From the NCBI GenBank assembly GCA_963921195.1, contig OY992536.1:290923530-290987529 (forward strand): DNA of 64,000 bases, in the 5' to 3' direction. Positions 24,201 through 54,520 of the stretch are shown one piece after another. The DNA comes from Pegoplata infirma (Eukaryota > Arthropoda > Insecta > Diptera > Anthomyiidae). The notes below the pieces were generated by a model that saw only the letters and a program-made list of their open reading frames with translations, had not been told where the DNA came from and did no database searches. Each line of letters starts with the position of its first letter. The stretch's first letter is position 1. The position numbers and the translations under genes were made by a program.

Positions 24201-26776
24201 AGGTGAAACAAATCTGAAATTCACTGCATTGCTTATAACTTTTGAACCACTGAACCGATTTTTCTGAAATTCAAAACCAAACAGCCTCGAGAAACGACAA
24301 ATACATATGCTAAGCTTCAGCCCCCTCAGAATTGTCTTTCGAAAGTTATAGTGGTTTTAATCTTGTAAATTCGAAAAATACCCTTGCCGAAATTTACTAT
24401 TTTGCTCATAACATTTGAACCACTGAACCGATTTCGCTGGATTGCAATACCAACCTGACCCGGTAAATGGAGAACATATATGTTAAACTTCAGGAGCCTC
24501 CGTAAAGTCTTTCAAAAGTTAGCGTGTTTTCAACGGACAGACAGACAGACAGACGGACGGACGGACGGACGGACGGACGGACGGACGGACGGACGGACGG
24601 ACATCGCTAGATCGACTTAAAATCGATCAAGGATCATGAATATATATACTTTATGGGGTCCTAGACCAATATTTCGATGTGTTACAAACGGAATGACAAA
24701 CTTATATATACCCTCTATCACTAGAGTGGAGGGTATAAAAATAAAAAAACTATTACATTTTTACTAAATTATTTACTTAAATTGTTTTTAAAATTTTTAT
24801 GTAAATTTTTAATTGCGTCAATTAAAAAATTACTCAATTTTTGTTTTTTAATTTAAACAGGTGATTACTCAAATTTGTTTCCTCCATACTTTTTTCTGTG
24901 AGTAGATCACAAAAAAGCCCATTTAACTTGCCAGACACCCTAAAATTTTAGAGTTATTGTCAAAAAACGTTTTTTCGGGAGTTTGCTCACTAAACCTTGT
25001 GTAAATCAGAAAATTTTCAACCGATTTTAAATTTTTTAACTGTTTTGGATAGAAGTAGGATAGGGCTTTCCATGTGTGTGAATCGGTCTACATATATAAG
25101 AAAGATATCTATTGTTTTTTTCTATAATATATAATTTTTTTGTTATTTTTTGAAAATTTTTCGAGTTTATCGATTTTTTTCTGTTATAGTTCGTTTGACA
25201 GCCTTTATATTTATAAACGTATTTTTAAAGAAAATTTAATTCTGAATACGATGAGTTTTATCCTGAAAAAATTAGATAACAATTGACAGAGTTGTGATAA
25301 TTTTTAAAAAAAAAGAAAATTAAGATTTTGCAGGAAATCGCCGTACAGACAACCCAGTACGATATTTTTTAAGGCTTTTGGGTCGCTGAATCCGAATCTG
25401 GCCTTTAAATTGCTCTATCGCGTCAGTTTTTGAGATATTTAACATAAATTGATATATCAAAAACTTAATAAGATAGCGCAATTTGATGGTCAAATTCGAA
25501 TTCAAGGGGGTAAAAACCTTTAAAATAATGATACGTGACTTCTCAGTATGTTCGTTTATTTTTTTGTCTGGGTTATCCGAACGCCAATTTCATGCAAAAT
25601 CTTAGTTTTCTTTTTTAGAAAAATTATCGCAACTCTGTCAATTGTTATTCGATTTTATCGGCATAAAGCTCATCGTATTCACAATTAAATTTTCTTTAAG
25701 AATTCGTTTATAAATATTAATATTGTTGAACGAACTATATCAGAAAAAAATCGATAAACTCAAAAAATTTTCAAAAAATAACAAAAAAAAAATTGATATT
25801 GTTGAAAAAATCAATACATATCTTTCTTATATGTATAGATCAATTCACACACATAAAAAGCTCTATTCTTCTTCTATCCAAAACAGTTAAAAAATTGAAA
25901 ATCGGTTTAAAACTATTTAAGTTACACGTGGTTTAGTTAAAATAGTCCAAAAAAAAAGTTTTTTTACCATAACTTTAAAGTTTAAGGGTGTCTGACAAGT
26001 TTGATGTACATTTTTTTGATCTTTTCGATGGGACCTACAACCTTAACTACCTCATTTCAAAAGTATATTCGATTTTGTGTTTTTTGTAGCACAGTGTAAT
26101 TGAATAAATTGTCAAAGGTTTCTTAATTATTTTTAAAATAAATTCTCACCACAACTTTATTATAAAGCCATTTGTTTTTTTGTAAAACCAAAAATACATA
26201 GTATCCTGACAAATATACTATCTTAACTTGTTTCAATTAAAAGTAATAAAACTTAATTTAATTTCCCATCACATTTTACAAATTTTATACTCATTTTTTA
26301 TTTGTTTTTTCTTCCATTCATTTTATTGCCAGGGCGTTGAAGAACTTACACCAGGCATAAAAATGCTGTTAAAATTACTCTTCAAAATTTGTCCTTATGT
26401 ACAATGTGGCCTAATTATTGCTTTAATTGTGGCTGGTCTATCACTTGTTGGCACTGCCCTACTCTCATGCTTTTGGATGCAAGCATCCGCCACATCAACC
26501 ACCTTCGCCTCAATGCAAAAGAAAAGGCAGTCACAAAAATGCAATGTTCTACTGATGGAGTCAGCCGCAGCGGCGAAAACAAATAAAATGAATAAGACAA
26601 ATGTTTGTATAATACCATTACTGCCTGCCATGCAGGCAACGGACAGAATGAAAACTACGTTGCCGACTACGTTGATGACGATGATGATACCACAAGTGGA
26701 ACAACAAAAGAACACTTTTCCAAAAAAGGACAATAGCAAATTGCTGCCATTTTTACAAAATGAGTTTATGACATAA
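12203..26776 (+). CDS. CD36-family class B scavenger receptor, six exons, 5' exon missing
   Basis: Joining 12203-12294, 12385-13043, 17260-17540, 17606-17724, 22766-22891 and 26333-26776 gives one open frame of 572 residues with GT-AG introns and matching phases throughout. Numbered from the first complete codon, residues 3-22 are the N-terminal membrane segment, followed by LKTGSLLYNLW..PPLDVYITVYMFNVTN and VAEVGPYVYQE, signatures of the CD36/SR-B ectodomain. Six cysteines (254, 284, 323, 325, 330, 341) fit the three conserved disulfides, and NITF, NNTV and NITK are glycosylation sites. Residues about 450-473 are the C-terminal membrane segment. Family members bind lipoproteins, carotenoids or microbial ligands at the cell surface or in endosomes; the ligand here is unknown. 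The cytoplasmic tail of about 99 residues is long for the family. The first exon must end with one base of a codon; it was not found in the window. Which Drosophila paralogue it matches was not resolved. Confidence 0.92.
12385..13043 (+). CDS. Scavenger receptor exon b (ectodomain, first half)
   Basis: The exon starts after TATCTTTTAG with CAATTG (QLALKTGS) and ends before GTAAGTT with two bases of a split Asn codon. It encodes 219 complete residues. They include the GPYVYQE motif, several N-X-S/T sites, the APNIPYMGV segment and the helical ligand-apex region around MSVHEYLWGYED. It has no cysteines, as usual for this half of the family. Confidence 0.93.
13044..13490. other. Intron, no recognised element
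   Basis: Start of intron 2 of the scavenger receptor. It contains inverted GGACATAATCCC and GGGTTATGTCC motifs (13180-13350), also glimpsed at 39423-39470, perhaps remnants of an unnamed repeat. Confidence 0.4.
14732..15231. mobile_element. hAT MITE with 8-bp TSD ATTGGTAT
   Basis: Ends TAGAGATGG and CCATCTCTA, flanked by ATTGGTAT at 14724-14731 and 15232-15239. The interior is rich in ACTCACACTCAC and CACGTGAATCACG repeats close to both ends, typical subterminal repeats. It interrupts the LINE 13500-16870, whose coding sequence resumes on both sides. Confidence 0.9.
15690..16562. mobile_element. TIR element, TA target duplication, CCCAGGCAGAAA ends
   Basis: Ends CCCAGGCAGAAA and TTTCTGCCTGGG are exact inverted repeats, each abutting TA (15688-15689 and 16563-16564). 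Subterminal AAAGCGCTTT motifs occur near both ends. No transposase is visible in 873 bp. It interrupts the LINE reverse transcriptase, which continues on either side, so it is younger than that LINE. Confidence 0.8.
16871..17085 (+). pseudogene. LINE ORF2 C-terminal fragment
   Basis: The plus strand reads RNARESSRSHPFVVVDVPMN and later DNSLLSQTSRIGNSHPTAVF, YDLKKFK, then a stop. This resembles the closing segment of many arthropod LINE second ORFs (a Trp-Asn-Leu-Pro-like motif followed by F-x-x-x-L-x-x-F-K). It is in opposite orientation to the large LINE fragment it abuts. The family is not determined. Confidence 0.5.
17260..17540 (+). CDS. Scavenger receptor exon c (cysteine-rich ectodomain)
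   Basis: Preceded by a strong pyrimidine tract and TTTCAG, followed by GTAATT. It carries 93 full codons plus single bases on both sides. It encodes all six conserved cysteines, including the CFC pair and the later TPCYY, and the motif CNGIQGTYDGTLFPRNITKG. Known CD36 structures place these in the three disulfides close to the membrane. Confidence 0.93.
17606..17724 (+). CDS. Scavenger receptor exon d
   Basis: A 65-bp intron separates it from exon c. It completes a split Asn codon and encodes 39 residues: IPLAISYPHFLNADPTLLEP, then IEGLNPDESKHGSEIVIQP, a highly typical CD36-family segment. GTAAGT follows at 17725. Confidence 0.93.
17725..18330. other. Intron, no recognised element
   Basis: The frame stays open by chance to 17967, past the splice donor. 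Nothing else was identified. Confidence 0.5.
18330..19356. repeat. Degenerate tandem repeats, TTTCTATAGGAAAA type
   Basis: Some thirty diverged units of 20-35 bp built around TTTTCTATAGGAAAAAT with interspersed AGAATCTGAGA. The arrangement resembles 7950-8325. The array resumes at 20910 on the other side of a DINE-like insertion, so one array was probably split by that insertion. Confidence 0.6.
19841..20555. mobile_element. TIR element with CCCAGTTGG ends
   Basis: Ends are CCCAGTTGGCAACGT and, inverted, CCCAGTTGGAAAATGT. The uninterrupted host is readable in the other family 2 copy (minus strand near 30450-30490: ATATTCACATAATTC), so the insertion site lies at AT after ATATTCAC. The same element type recurs at 31760-32997. 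The interior includes a tRNA-like stretch on the minus strand. Confidence 0.7.
20160..20226 (-). other. tRNA-like sequence (Pol III A and B boxes)
   Basis: The minus strand reads AAGTGGTTAGGTGTGGGA, resembling an A box, then about 20 bases later GGTTCAAATCC, a consensus-like B box, with spacing close to that of a tRNA. The acceptor stem does not pair well and no CCA-side stem is evident, so this is a tRNA-derived relic rather than a gene. It is inside the TIR element 19841-20555 and absent from the sister copy at 31760. Confidence 0.6.
20910..22140. repeat. Degenerate tandem repeats, including a 157-bp direct repeat
   Basis: Continuation of the AGAATCTGAGA/TTTTCTATAGAAAA array. Between about 21520 and 21840 a longer unit is duplicated: ATAGGAGGTAGCAAAAAA occurs at 21631 and 21788, 157 bases apart, each preceded by AAAAGCTTGTAAAAT copies. 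Confidence 0.6.
22141..22765. other. Intron, nothing recognised
   Basis: Intron 5 of the scavenger receptor up to the acceptor TTTTCTTTTAG. No element ends were found. Confidence 0.45.
22766..22891 (+). CDS. Scavenger receptor exon e
   Basis: Forty-two codons in phase 0 at both ends: QLGIPMRVHSRFQINLLVDD then VKYNREMTRFRNSVLPIFWL and EI. The GIP..V..R.Q.N motif and the IFWLEI end are characteristic of the last part of the ectodomain. GTAAGT follows. Confidence 0.92.
23564..24736 (-). mobile_element. DINE-1-like repeat, family 1, complete copy
   Basis: On the minus strand it begins with ATACCCTCCACTCTAG and the GAGGGTAT hairpin, carries the AAAGTATATATATTC block and a GTCC array (24534-24603), and ends with the GATTCGACCAAGTCGAAT hairpin and CTACTTG. 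It is inserted inside the CACAG element. Confidence 0.75.
24534..24603 (-). repeat. GTCC/GTCT microsatellite of a DINE copy
   Basis: About 17 tetranucleotide units, read as GGAC and AGAC on the plus strand. Confidence 0.9.
26333..26776 (+). CDS. Scavenger receptor terminal exon (second membrane segment and long tail)
   Basis: The exon follows CATTTTATTGCCAG and opens GVEELTPGIKMLLKLLFKIC, then CGLIIALIVAGLSLVGTALL, the C-terminal membrane helix, and SCFWMQ. The remaining 99 or so residues form a hydrophilic cytoplasmic tail rich in Met, Thr, Lys and Gln, ending QNEFMT and a TAA stop at 26774-26776. Most family members have tails of 5-40 residues. There is no stop near the membrane segment, so the tail appears genuine. 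Overlapping minus-strand frames here are shadows. Confidence 0.92.
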   Translation, partial: GVEELTPGIKMLLKLLFKICPYVQCGLIIALIVAGLSLVGTALLSCFWMQASATSTTFASMQKKRQSQKCNVLLMESAAAAKTNKMNKTNVCIIPLLPAMQATDRMKTTLPTTLMTMMIPQVEQQKNTFPKKDNSKLLPFLQNEFMT

Positions 26777-26951
26777 TAACAAAGTTTGGGGTAGCCTAAA
26801 GTTTGTATTGTATGTGTGGAGAGCTTTTAACGTAGTCTGTTCTATAGTACGAGTAGTAGTTTTGTGATAGTTACTTATCGTAAGTTAGTTAGTTTTTTTT
26901 TGTTTTTAATTTTTTTTTATTAGTGCTTAAAAAAGTATTTATAGCTGTGAT

Positions 26952-26957
26952 AATAAA
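26952..26957 (+). terminator. AATAAA polyadenylation signal, scavenger receptor
   Basis: The first canonical AATAAA after the stop codon, 176 bases downstream. Other A-rich candidates lie further on (27105-27180), so the actual cleavage site is uncertain. Confidence 0.5.
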
Positions 26958-27231
26958 TTTTAAGAAACTGTTCGAATTGTATTTTAAAAATTAACTTTAT
27001 TTTGTAACTAACAATTAAGATTTTTAGGGGGGAAATTAACATAAAGTATATTTAAAAAACAAAATCAACAAACTTTTTTTTTTTATACATATAACAAATA
27101 ATAAATTAAATAATTTAAGTTAAGAAACATTATTTTTTCTTTAAAACAATAATAAAAACAAAACATTTTTAATAAAAAAAGTTGTACTTTTGGTATAAAT
27201 TATCTCTTATGAAATATTTATGATATACATA

Positions 27232-27425
27232 CACAGAAAAAAAATTGTATTGTAGGCTCATTTTTTATTTAATCGTTGTTTTATTAACAAACAATTTAAT
27301 TGTATTGACAAAAAAAAATAATTGATATTTTATTCAACAACACAATATGTCAATACAATTAAATTGTTTGTTACTACAACAACGATTTAATTGAAGTAGT
27401 CTACAATACAATTATTTTTTCTGTG
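27232..27425. mobile_element. MITE, TA duplication, CACAGAAAAA ends
   Basis: Near-perfect terminal inverted repeats CACAGAAAAAAAATTGTATTG flank a 194-bp element with TA on each side (27230-27231 and 27426-27427). Secondary inverted copies of ACAATTTAATTGTATTGA lie inside. It falls between the convergent ends of the two host genes. Confidence 0.85.
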
Positions 27426-27505
27426 TAAGTAGATATTAGGAATAAATTTTGTTAATCTTTCGTTTTTGTTCCTTAAATTCCAAAATAGTCTTATTTAGAA
27501 AAAAT

Positions 27506-48228
<20,723 letters not shown>

Positions 48229-49564
48229 CTTTAAACATAATTCTGAATTTTTAAATGTTGTTTTGGCGGTTGCATGAAAATTATATTTTTAATTCAGGTG
48301 ATCACAAAAAATTGTCATAAATAAAGCATGGTTAAAATGATAATTCCTGGAACTATAAGTAAATTTATGACATTGATTTAAAATTAAATAAGAAATTTTT
48401 ATTTGTTTATTAATATTCACTTTTTCTTAAAAAATATTTTCACTTTTTTTTTGAGAAATTTTAGTATATAATTTTTTAATAGCTTTATTGTTTTGTTAAA
48501 CAGAACACAACACCGGTTATTACATGTATAACTGTATTCAAATTTAACAGTTTTTTATGATTTTGAAAATGAAACTTTTTGTTTTTTTTTCTATTTTTTT
48601 ATAAGCTTAAATTACAATATTTTACTTTTTTTTTTAAAACAACACTTTAATTATAGAGAACTTGTTACAAAAATAAATTTAAAAATATTTTTTTTTTTGT
48701 TCCACAAATGTTTCGGGTGTAACTTAAGCCATTAATCATTCGGTGTGTGTAAGCAGCCAGTCAGTCTATATTTAAACTTTAAATTATATAATTGGCTATT
48801 AGTTTAAATAATAAAAAAATTTATAACATCAAGCCAACAAGAATAATTACAAATTATCTATATTGATGGTAATAAAATACACTTGTTGTAATTTTTTTAT
48901 ATTATTTTTATGATTTTAAAAACCAAAAAAAAAAAACGGAAAATCAAGATAATTTATAATCACAACAATTTTCGGTCGTTATTTTCAAGTTCACATTGTT
49001 AGCTTTAAGGTCTTTAGATTTCAAAAACACCTTCACTTTCTTTAAATACTATGATTTGGTAATACAAAGCAAAAATATATATTTAAAATTTTCTTTTTCT
49101 GTGTTAGGATCTTTATTTCGAACGTTATTTTTCTTTCTTTTTAAAAATTTTTGTATTTCAAAATTAACCGTTGTTTACGCGACGACAGATGGTAAGCAAC
49201 TGTAACAAACTTTAGGATATGATTACAAATTTGAACTACTATATGATATTTTTTTTTGTTTTTTCGTGGATTTTCATTACCGCTGTTTGCTTCTGCTACC
49301 ACTATTAATATTATGAAAAACTTCAGAAAATATATAAAAAAAAAAAAATAAACAAAGAGTAAAGTGTTGCATGCCTCTTCAGCAAAAAAATAAAATTAAA
49401 AATAAAATAAAATGAAAAACAGATATTACGCGACACCAAACAAAACTTTAGCAAAAAATTGATACTCATAACGTAATGTTTTTAACGTAATATTTTTGTT
49501 CATACAACATATAAATATTATTTAAGAAAAATAAACCACAGTATAAATAACTCAAGTCGAATGG
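48229..49564. other. Upstream of the protease exon; AT-rich, no element seen
   Basis: No transposon ends or coding regions were found. If the exon at 48228-48111 is right, the protease promoter should lie in here or in a further upstream exon; no clear TATA box and initiator pair could be assigned. Confidence 0.4.
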
Positions 49565-51081
49565 TTAATACCCTACGATCTTTTTTTAAGGACAAAATCA
49601 GCTGCAGTTGTACACTCAAAAAAATACGTTAGTAGATTTACTATTTTTTTTTTTGCTAATGCTAGTTAGCTAACTTTTAGCAAATTTTTAGTTGAGATTA
49701 GCATGTTAGCAAAAAATTCTTGTAAACTTTATTTAGCACATTAGCAATTTTAAACAAACTTTGAACTAATTTCTTTAGCTAAATTTGAAATTGAGTTGAC
49801 AACATTTTTACAAGATTTTTTGCTAACATTAGCAAAAATAAATGGTAAATTCTTTTTTATTTTCAGAAAACTTCAAATGGCGCTATCTCGGAAACTAAGC
49901 CAGATAGAGCAAAATGGAGGGAATTTTTGGTTCTTAGAATCTGCATACTTTCGCGGGTCCTCTTCACATGTGTGGACCCTAATGGGCCCTAACTTTGGAT
50001 TCAAAAAAGTTAGCATTCCCGAAAATTTTAAAATGCTCATATCTCGGTAAATATTGCCGACACAACAAAAAGTCCAAAAGCATTTTTGTAGCTCTCAATA
50101 CGTAGAACAAGACCGCAAAATAGTCAAAAGCTCTCTGAGTAATATTTTTGAAGTTATCGAGTTTTCTAATTCTCAAGACCCCAGTGGTCCCCTATAATCA
50201 CTTATCTCAAAAACTAAGCAAGGTAGAGCGAAACGGACACAAATTTTGGATCAAAAACTATGACGATTTTTAAGGAATCCAACTAGGTCTAGGCCCATCG
50301 GGGTCTGGACCTATCGGGCCCGAACCCAATGTGCTCCTCAAATGTGTATGAACTAAGTCAAAAAAAAAAAAATTAGTTAACTAATTATTGGCAAAACATT
50401 TTTGCTAACTTTAGCAAAAAAATTGTGGGTTCAAAATCAGCAAATTTTCTTGTAGGTTTACAAGCTTTTTTTGCTAACATTAGAGTTTTTTTTTTTTGAG
50501 TGTACAGTAAAAACTACTGAACCGATTTTGATGAAACTTTTTTTTCGATTTGTAGATTTTTAAATTCGCTGGTACTTACCGTGGCAATTTTTTTAAATTT
50601 CGACATAATTATGCACGGATGATCCGAGCCAGCTTTAACCTTAAAGTCCGAATACCGTAATATTATTTTTTTTTAATATGCATTTGGGATGTCTAAAAAA
50701 ATTTTGCAACAAAAACCAAAATCTTTGATCCTTAAATTGCAAAAAATAAAAATCACTCTCAAATATTCTAATATATGGACTTAAAAGATTTTGACCTCCT
50801 GATTCTAAATCTGCTTTGAAAATGTTTGTAGCATACGCCGTTTTCGAGATATTCGCGTTTGCAGATTCCACAAACTGCTATTTTAGTACTTTCTGTTGTT
50901 CCACTGTAACGTTTATTTAAGTCGGCAAAGTTTACTTATAGTAAATGGACCTCGTGAATCCGAATCAGCCATCAAAACTTTTCTAGCAACATCCATTTTC
51001 GAGATATTCGCGTTTGAATACTACAGAAAAACCCGAATTGCATTTTTTCCGAGGAATATTTTTGGTCATATCTGTTTTTTT
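49565..51081 (+). repeat. Dispersed repeat, plus-oriented copy, interrupted
   Basis: Segments 49565-49612 and 50503-51081 are continuous with each other apart from the inserted element 49613-50502. They match the inverted segment 53325-53735, including AAAAACTACTGAACCGATTT and, reversed, AAGATTTTGGTTTTTGTTGC. The class of this repeat is not known. Confidence 0.6.
49613..50502. mobile_element. TA-type TIR element, 890 bp
   Basis: Ends CACTCAAAAAAATACGTTAG and TTTTTTTTTGAGTG between TA at 49611-49612 and 50503-50504. The paralogous host at 53325-53735 lacks the insertion. Subterminal TTTTGCTAA(C)ATTAGC motifs occur at both ends. Non-coding. Confidence 0.85.
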
Positions 51082-51330
51082 ATACCCTCCACTCTAGCGA
51101 TAGAGGGTATATATAAGTTTGTCATTCCGTTTGTAACACCTCGAAATATTGGTCTAGGACCCCATAAAGTATATATATTCATGATCCTTGATCGATTCAT
51201 CTAGCGATGTCTGTCCGTCCGTCTGTCCGCCTGTCTGTTGAAAACACGCTAACTTTTCACAAAAATATTTTACAACGTATTTTTGTCACTCAAAAATATT
51301 TTTACACTAAAACCAAAAAAAAGAATAAAC

Positions 51331-53100
51331 CAATGTTGGCAATCGATACCTTTTCAATACCGTTATCCGTTTCAAAACCCTTTAAATTGAATACCGGTAC
51401 CAATACCAATACCGAAACTCAATTTTGGTATCGGATACCGGTATCCAAAAACCTTTTCCTTCAGTACCGGTACGTACCGGTATTGAAACGGTTTTTCTTA
51501 AAAACCCATTTAAAGAAAAAAAAAAAATAATAGAAAATTTTTAATTTTTTTGGTTTTTGTAAATGAAAAATCGTACTCCAAATGCCTCCCCGAAGTCTCA
51601 TAAAAATTAAAAAAATCTTTGAGCACCCACATCGTGGATTAAGTAAAAATTTCAAAAAAAAAAGTCTTACTTCAACCGCTATGTGGGAGCAGAAGAAAAT
51701 TATTGATTTTCACAAAATTTTTTGGAGTCATTTAGACTCTCAAAAGAAACTTTCTGAACCCCTTAGTATATTTTAGTTTTTTGGAGATTTTTATTTAATC
51801 CGTGATGTGGGTGCCCAAGGATTTTTTTTTTGATATTTATAGGACTTCGTGGTTCAAAAATTATTAGCAAAACCGTAAATTTCAAATTGGTTTTACCTTT
51901 AGTTCACGTGTTGAAAAACCCGTTAAACTAGCTTTGAAAACATTGAAGAGTCAGAAAAATATTTTCTTTTTTTTTGTCACTCACAAATATGTTTACAATT
52001 AAACAAAAAAACTTACACTCGAAAAAAATGTTACACTCAAAAAATTTTTTTTTTTCAAAAATGGATATAAAAAAGTTTTTTACCCAAAAGAAAATATTTC
52101 TAATCAAAATTGTTAATTTTTTCAAGTTAAAAAACTATCACTTTAAAAGGGCACTGTGGAGGGTATTCATGGATTCGGCTTAGTCGAATTTAACTATTCT
52201 ACTTATTTTTACATATTTTTTTTACTTTTCTTAACCCATTTTGGACCAAGATTCAATTTTATTTTTCTTTTTTTGAAAAAGGTACTTTTTTAGGGTAATT
52301 AGCACCCGCTGATCTCAAAAATCTTGTCAAAAAAATTTTCAATGCGCCGTTATCCCAGAAAAGCTTGCATTTCAACTTTTTATGCAATTTAAATGTTTGG
52401 ATTTATTTGATATTTTATTAATTTATTTCAAATTAGTAAAATTTGACAATAAATTAAATATAAAAAAATTTTAAAATAATCAAAAAAATTAAAAGCCGAA
52501 AATCAAAAAATTGTAAATTTTCGTTTTAGCTTGAAACAATTTCTGTACTGATTTGCATTTCATGGACATATAAATTGCGGTGGATAAGTAGGGATATTTT
52601 TTTTTAATTGCAGAAAGATGAGACTTAACATTCGTAAGCATATTTACCCGAAATTCCACCTTTTTCATACATAAATATTTTTTTGAAAAACAAATGAAAG
52701 ATTTTTATGTCAGAACAACTTCAAAGTCCTGCACTTTGATCAAGGGGATAAGAAAATTACAGTTTTCTCGGTCCGGCAACGTCCCCGCCGACCCCCTAAA
52801 AAACGCTATTTTAATTTTTTTTTACATTTTTAAGGGCATTTTATCAAAAATGTTAAAAATAAATACGTGTTTAGTATTAAAATTGAAAAAAAAAATATTT
52901 TTTTTTAGTTTTTATGCGTTTTTTATATTTTTAGCATTTTTTTCGATAATACCGGTACGTACCGGTATCGACGTTTCGGTATCGGTAATACCGTAACCGA
53001 TTCAACTCAAATACCGTAACCGATACCGATACCGAAATAAATAAAAAAACAATACCAATACCGATATCGATACCGTTATTCGTTTCGATTGCCAACCTTG
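51331..53100. mobile_element. hAT element, TSD GAATAAAC, containing a DINE fragment
   Basis: Ends CAATGTTGGCAATCGATACC and, inverted, CAAGGTTGGCAATCGAAACG, flanked by GAATAAAC at 51323-51330 and 53101-53108. Subterminal repeats of ATACCGGTA and ACCGATACCGA type occur at both ends. No transposase. A DINE 3' part (51845-52202) is nested in it. Confidence 0.92.
51845..52202 (+). mobile_element. DINE-1-like 3' fragment
   Basis: Includes TTAGCAAAACCGTAAATTTC and TTCACGTGTTGAAAAACCCG, ending with a GATTCGGCTTAGTCGAAT hairpin. The 5' half is absent. Confidence 0.65.
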
Positions 53101-53324
53101 GAATAAACTCAAAAAAAAATTTTACACTTAAAAAAAGTTTTAATAAATTATTATTATTTTTTTTTTCAAAAATTACTAAAAAAAATTTTTACACAAAATA
53201 AAATATTTCTAATCAAAAATGTTATTTTTTTCACGTTAGAAAATTTACTGTCACTTAAAAAGGACATTGTGGAGGGTATTCATAAATTCGGCCAAGTCGA
53301 ATTTAACTTTTCTACTTGTTGATA

Positions 53325-53735
53325 TCTCTCATAGTTTTCAAGAAAATTCGAATATTGAATTTTTTTTTTAATTCAACCGCGATTTTTGCAAAAAGTGCTC
53401 GATCGAAGATTTTGGTTTTTGTTGCTAAATTATTCTTAGACATCGCAAATATATATTCAAAAAAAATTATGGTATTCGCACTTTTAGGTTAAAACTGTCT
53501 CGGACCCTGTGTATGTTTTTTATGAAAGAAGAGAATTAAATTTTTCGATTTTTTAAGTTTACATTAGCATAACTACCACAAAAATCAATATTTTTCAAAA
53601 AATGGCCATAGCAAGTACTAGAGAATTTAATAATCTATAAATAAAAAAAAAAATAATAAAAATCGGTTCAGTAGTTTTTTCTGTTCAACTACAGCCGAAT
53701 TTGTCCTTTAAAAAGATGGAAAAGTTAAATTCGAC
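53325..53735 (-). repeat. Dispersed repeat, inverted copy without the TA-type insertion
   Basis: Reverse-strand counterpart of 49565-51081; across 53690-53725 it gives the uninterrupted version of the site occupied by 49613-50502. Confidence 0.6.
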
Positions 53736-53985
53736 TTGGTCGAATCTAATAATGCCCTCCACAATGCCCTTTTTAAGTGATAATCAATTTTCTTACGTGA
53801 AAAAATAACAATTTTTATTAGAAATAGTTTATTTTGTGTAAATTTTTTTTTTTAGTAATTTTTGAAAAAAAAAAAATACAAACTTTGTTTTTGAGTGTAA
53901 ATTTTTTTTTTAAGTGAAAAATTTTTTTCGGGTGTAATATTTTTTGAGTGACACAAATATGTTGTAAAATATTTTTTTGACTTTA
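53736..53985 (-). mobile_element. DINE-1-like 3' fragment
   Basis: Contains the 3' hairpin GATTCGACCAAGTCGAAT on the minus strand (about 53715-53750) followed outward by the TTTTACACTCAAA body motifs. Truncated. Confidence 0.55.
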
Positions 53986-53987
53986 AC

Positions 53988-54520
53988 AAGGAAGGTCTTC
54001 AGAGGGCACCCACCGATTGTCCTGAAACTTGCATATGGGAATGAGGGCAGAAAAATAAGAGTTATCTGTTTTTTGTAGATGTCCAATCTCAAATTTAAAA
54101 AAGGGTTGCAATCTTATGAAAACAAGTGGTCTTTCGGGGAAATCCTAATAAAAGCCAAACTAACAGGAATTTCACCAAACGAAAAAATACGGGTCAGATT
54201 AATTTTAATACATCTCCATATAAACTACCCCTACGATCTTACATTTTCGAAAATAGGAACTTAACGAAGCCGAATTTGGAAACGACCAATACGGCATTGG
54301 ATAGGCGTTCAAATAAATTTTCGATATGTATAAAATTTTCAAATAGTTTCTTCTGAAGGAATGTGAAAAATCGTCAAAAACGAAAAAAAATCCCGTTTTT
54401 CCTCCTCCCCTTTTACCCGCTAAATGTGAGATTGGGCAGCTAAGAAAAAAACGATAACTCTTATTTTCCTCCTCAAGTTTCAGCACAATCGGTGAGTGCC
54501 CTATGAAACCCCTCCCTTAT
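53988..54520. mobile_element. Fold-back MITE with GGGCAC..CCGATTG arms
   Basis: Inverted arms share AGGGCACCCACCGATTGT and CTGAAACTTG on the left with their inverse at 54475-54510. The extreme ends diverge (AAGGAAGGTCTTC and AAGGGAGGGG). Total about 530 bp, non-coding. Confidence 0.6.

Larger units (their letters stand above)
23172..24900. mobile_element. CACAGAAAA-ended element carrying a DINE copy
   Basis: Ends CACAGAAAAAAATA and, inverted, CACAGAAAAAAGTA. The host arm resumes at 24901, as judged by comparison with the opposite arm near 26000-26040. Most of its length is a DINE-like insertion. Its ends resemble those of the MITE 27232-27425, but the flank is AG rather than a clear TA. Confidence 0.55.
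23109..26096. mobile_element. Long-TIR fold-back element, CACTGTGCTACA ends
   Basis: Terminal CACTGTGCTACA is present on both ends, each flanked by TAA (23106-23108 and 26097-26099). Inverted arms of roughly 500 bp are recognisable: 23109-23171 plus 24901-25340 on the left, about 25570-26096 on the right, with a 230-bp centre. No transposase. A CACAG-ended element (23172-24900) lies in the left arm. The target could be TA or TAA, so Tc1/mariner and Harbinger remain both possible. Confidence 0.7.
51082..53318 (+). mobile_element. DINE-1-like repeat, family 1, split by a hAT element
   Basis: 5' part 51082-51330 (hairpin, AAAGTATATATATTC block, short GTCC/GTCT array, AACACGCTAACTTTT) and 3' part 53101-53318 (TTTTACACTTAAAA runs, terminal GATTCGGCCAAGTCGAAT hairpin, CTACTTG) belong to one copy. 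Confidence 0.75.

Noticed and set aside
26395..26739. 114-codon minus-strand frame opposite the last scavenger receptor exon
   Set aside because: Shadow of the real coding strand, which has the conserved transmembrane end and correct splice phase.
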